From assembly GCF_026212465.1 (NCBI RefSeq), contig NC_080060.1:22457106-22521105 (forward strand): 64,000 bases of DNA, in the 5' to 3' direction. Shown here in pieces: positions 62,601 through 64,000 of the stretch. Origin of the DNA: Amaranthus tricolor (lineage: Eukaryota > Streptophyta > Magnoliopsida > Caryophyllales > Amaranthaceae). Position 1 is the first letter of the stretch. Each line of letters begins with the position of its first letter. The notes beneath the pieces are model-generated. The model had not been told where the DNA came from, ran no database searches, and was given only the letters and a program-made list of their open reading frames with translations. The translations under genes were made by a program, and so were the position numbers.

Positions 62601-64000
62601 GTGGTAAGAATTTAAAATCATAGTCATATGCTAGAAATTACGTGTTAAGTTGCTATTTTAAGGGTTTTTAAGCGTTTTTGGCACTTTCGCGCAAAAGTAG
62701 CTCAAACATGGTTGGTTTTGCACGAAACTTGGCACACAATACTATTTGGTAAAAATTATTGTGTTGAAATGCTTATAATTGAAAATCATAGTCAGATGCG
62801 AGAAATTTCGTGCTAAGTTTCGATTTCATGGTTTTTAAGCTTTTTTCGCACTTTCGCGCATAAAGTAGCTCAAACTTGGTTTGTTTTTCACGAAACTTGG
62901 CACACAACACTATTTGGTAAAGATTATTGTGTTGAAGTGTTTAGAATTGAAAATCATACTCATATGCTAGAAATTACGTCGTAAGTTTCAACTTTATGGG
63001 TTTTTAAGATTTTTTGTCACTTTCTCGCATAAAGTAGCTCAAACTTGGTTTGTTTTGCACGACACTTGGCACACAACACTATTTGTCATATATTATTATG
63101 TTGAAGTGGTTAGAATTGAAAATCCTAGTTATATGCTAGAAATTAGGTGGTAAGTTTCGACTTTATGGGTTTTTAAGATTTTTTGTCACTTTCGCGCATA
63201 AAGTAGCTCAAACTTGGTTTGTTTTGCACGACACTTGGCACACAACACTATTTGTCATATATTTTATGTTGAAGTGGTAAGAATTGAAAATCCTAGTTAT
63301 ATGCTAAAAATTACATTTTAAGGGTTTTTAAGCGTTTTTGGAACTTTCGCTCGTAAAGTACGTCAAACTTTGTTTGTTTTACACGAAACCTGGCACACAA
63401 TTCTATTTGGTATATATTGTTGTGTTGAAGTGGTTAGATTTTTAAATCACAGTCATATGCTAGTAATTACATGCTAAGTTGCGATATTAATGGTTTTTAA
63501 GCTTTTTTTTCACTTTCGTGCATAAAGTAGTTGAAACTTTGTTTTTTTTGGCACGAAACTTGGCACGCAATACTATGTGGTATATATTATTGTGTTGAAC
63601 TGGTTATAAATGAAAATCATAGTCATATACTAGAAATTACGTGCTAAGTGGCGATTTTATGGGTTTTTATGCTTTTTTGGAACTTTCGTGCATAAAGTAG
63701 CTCAAACTTGGTTTGTTTTGCACGAATCTTGGCACACAATACTATTTGGTATATTATTGTGTTGAAGTGGTTAGAATTCAAAATCATAGTCATATGTTAG
63801 AAATTACGTGTTAAGTTGCGAATTTAAGGGTTTTTAAGCGTTTTTGACACTTTCGCGCATAGAGTAGCTCAAACTTGGTTTGTTTTGCACGAAACTTGGC
63901 ATCCAACAAAATTTGGCATATATTATTTTTTTGAAGTGGTTAGAATTTAAATTCATAGTCATATGCTAGAATACACGTGTTAAGTTTCCATTTTAACGGT
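53689..64000 (+). repeat. Satellite array, HOR family 2, right part
   Basis: S half-units open at 53689, 56893, 58750 and 61955. T half-units open at 55376 and 60437, and a T/S hybrid unit opens at 63459. Lengths are 1687, 1517, 1857, 1687, 1518 and 1504 bp. The 56893 unit contains the S8/T7 chimera (near 58225), so two S-type units follow one another. The 1504-bp unit has a 13-bp deletion at 63314/63315 in its last monomer. Monomers keep a single orientation to the window end. No gene is seen. Confidence 0.9.

Noticed and set aside
1..64000. CENP-B box in the TTCGCGCATAAAG core
   Set aside because: Only the TTCG start fits. The required A and CGGG positions are not met.
1..64000. Telomere-like TTTAAGGG in many monomers
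   Set aside because: The plant telomere unit is TTTAGGG. This has an extra A, occurs once per monomer and is never in tandem.

Overview
The window looks like plant heterochromatin, probably a centromeric or pericentromeric region of a flowering plant. About 53.3 kb is one head-to-tail satellite with an AT-rich monomer of about 168-169 bp. It is interrupted once by a complete 10.6-kb Ty1/copia LTR retrotransposon of the SIRE/Maximus type. I see no host gene, tRNA or rRNA gene. The plant assignment rests on the retrotransposon (initiator-Met tRNA primer site, Gag-PR-INT-RT-RNase H order, extra ORF before the 3' LTR) and on the nucleosome-sized satellite. The species cannot be named from this sequence alone.

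Layout. 1-16270: satellite higher-order repeat (HOR) family 1, built from 7-monomer blocks (about 1182 bp) alternating with 4-monomer (676 bp) or 5-monomer (844 bp) blocks, giving an 11- or 12-monomer HOR of 1.86 or 2.03 kb. 16271-16370: exactly 100 N, a placeholder gap. 16371-32630: HOR family 2, in which a variable half-unit S (9, 10 or 11 monomers) alternates with a constant half-unit T (9 monomers, 1517-1518 bp). 32631-43250: the retrotransposon, inserted in the eighth monomer of a T half-unit with a TGGTA target duplication. 43251-64000: family 2 continues, now with chimeric monomers and a tandem duplication of a 25-monomer block (45263-49474 and 49475-53688).

The retrotransposon has two 1443-bp LTRs with one difference found by eye, so it inserted very recently. 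Its gag-pol coding is nevertheless broken in three places: a frame change at a G-run in gag, a stop plus frame change between Gag and protease, and a deletion that removes the start of the integrase zinc-binding region. Integrase core, reverse transcriptase and RNase H remain open in one 930-codon frame. A 502-codon extra ORF of the kind called env-like follows, with no visible membrane segment.

The most unusual signals are: a 7-nt motif (GGAACAG or its complement) found 33 times by eye across the element, in all reading frames and in non-coding parts; a run of short perfect hairpins in the LTR leader; a second polypurine tract about 0.46 kb before the 3' LTR; and a reconstructable history of unequal exchange in the satellite. 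All measurements were made by eye from anchor motifs, without alignment software.
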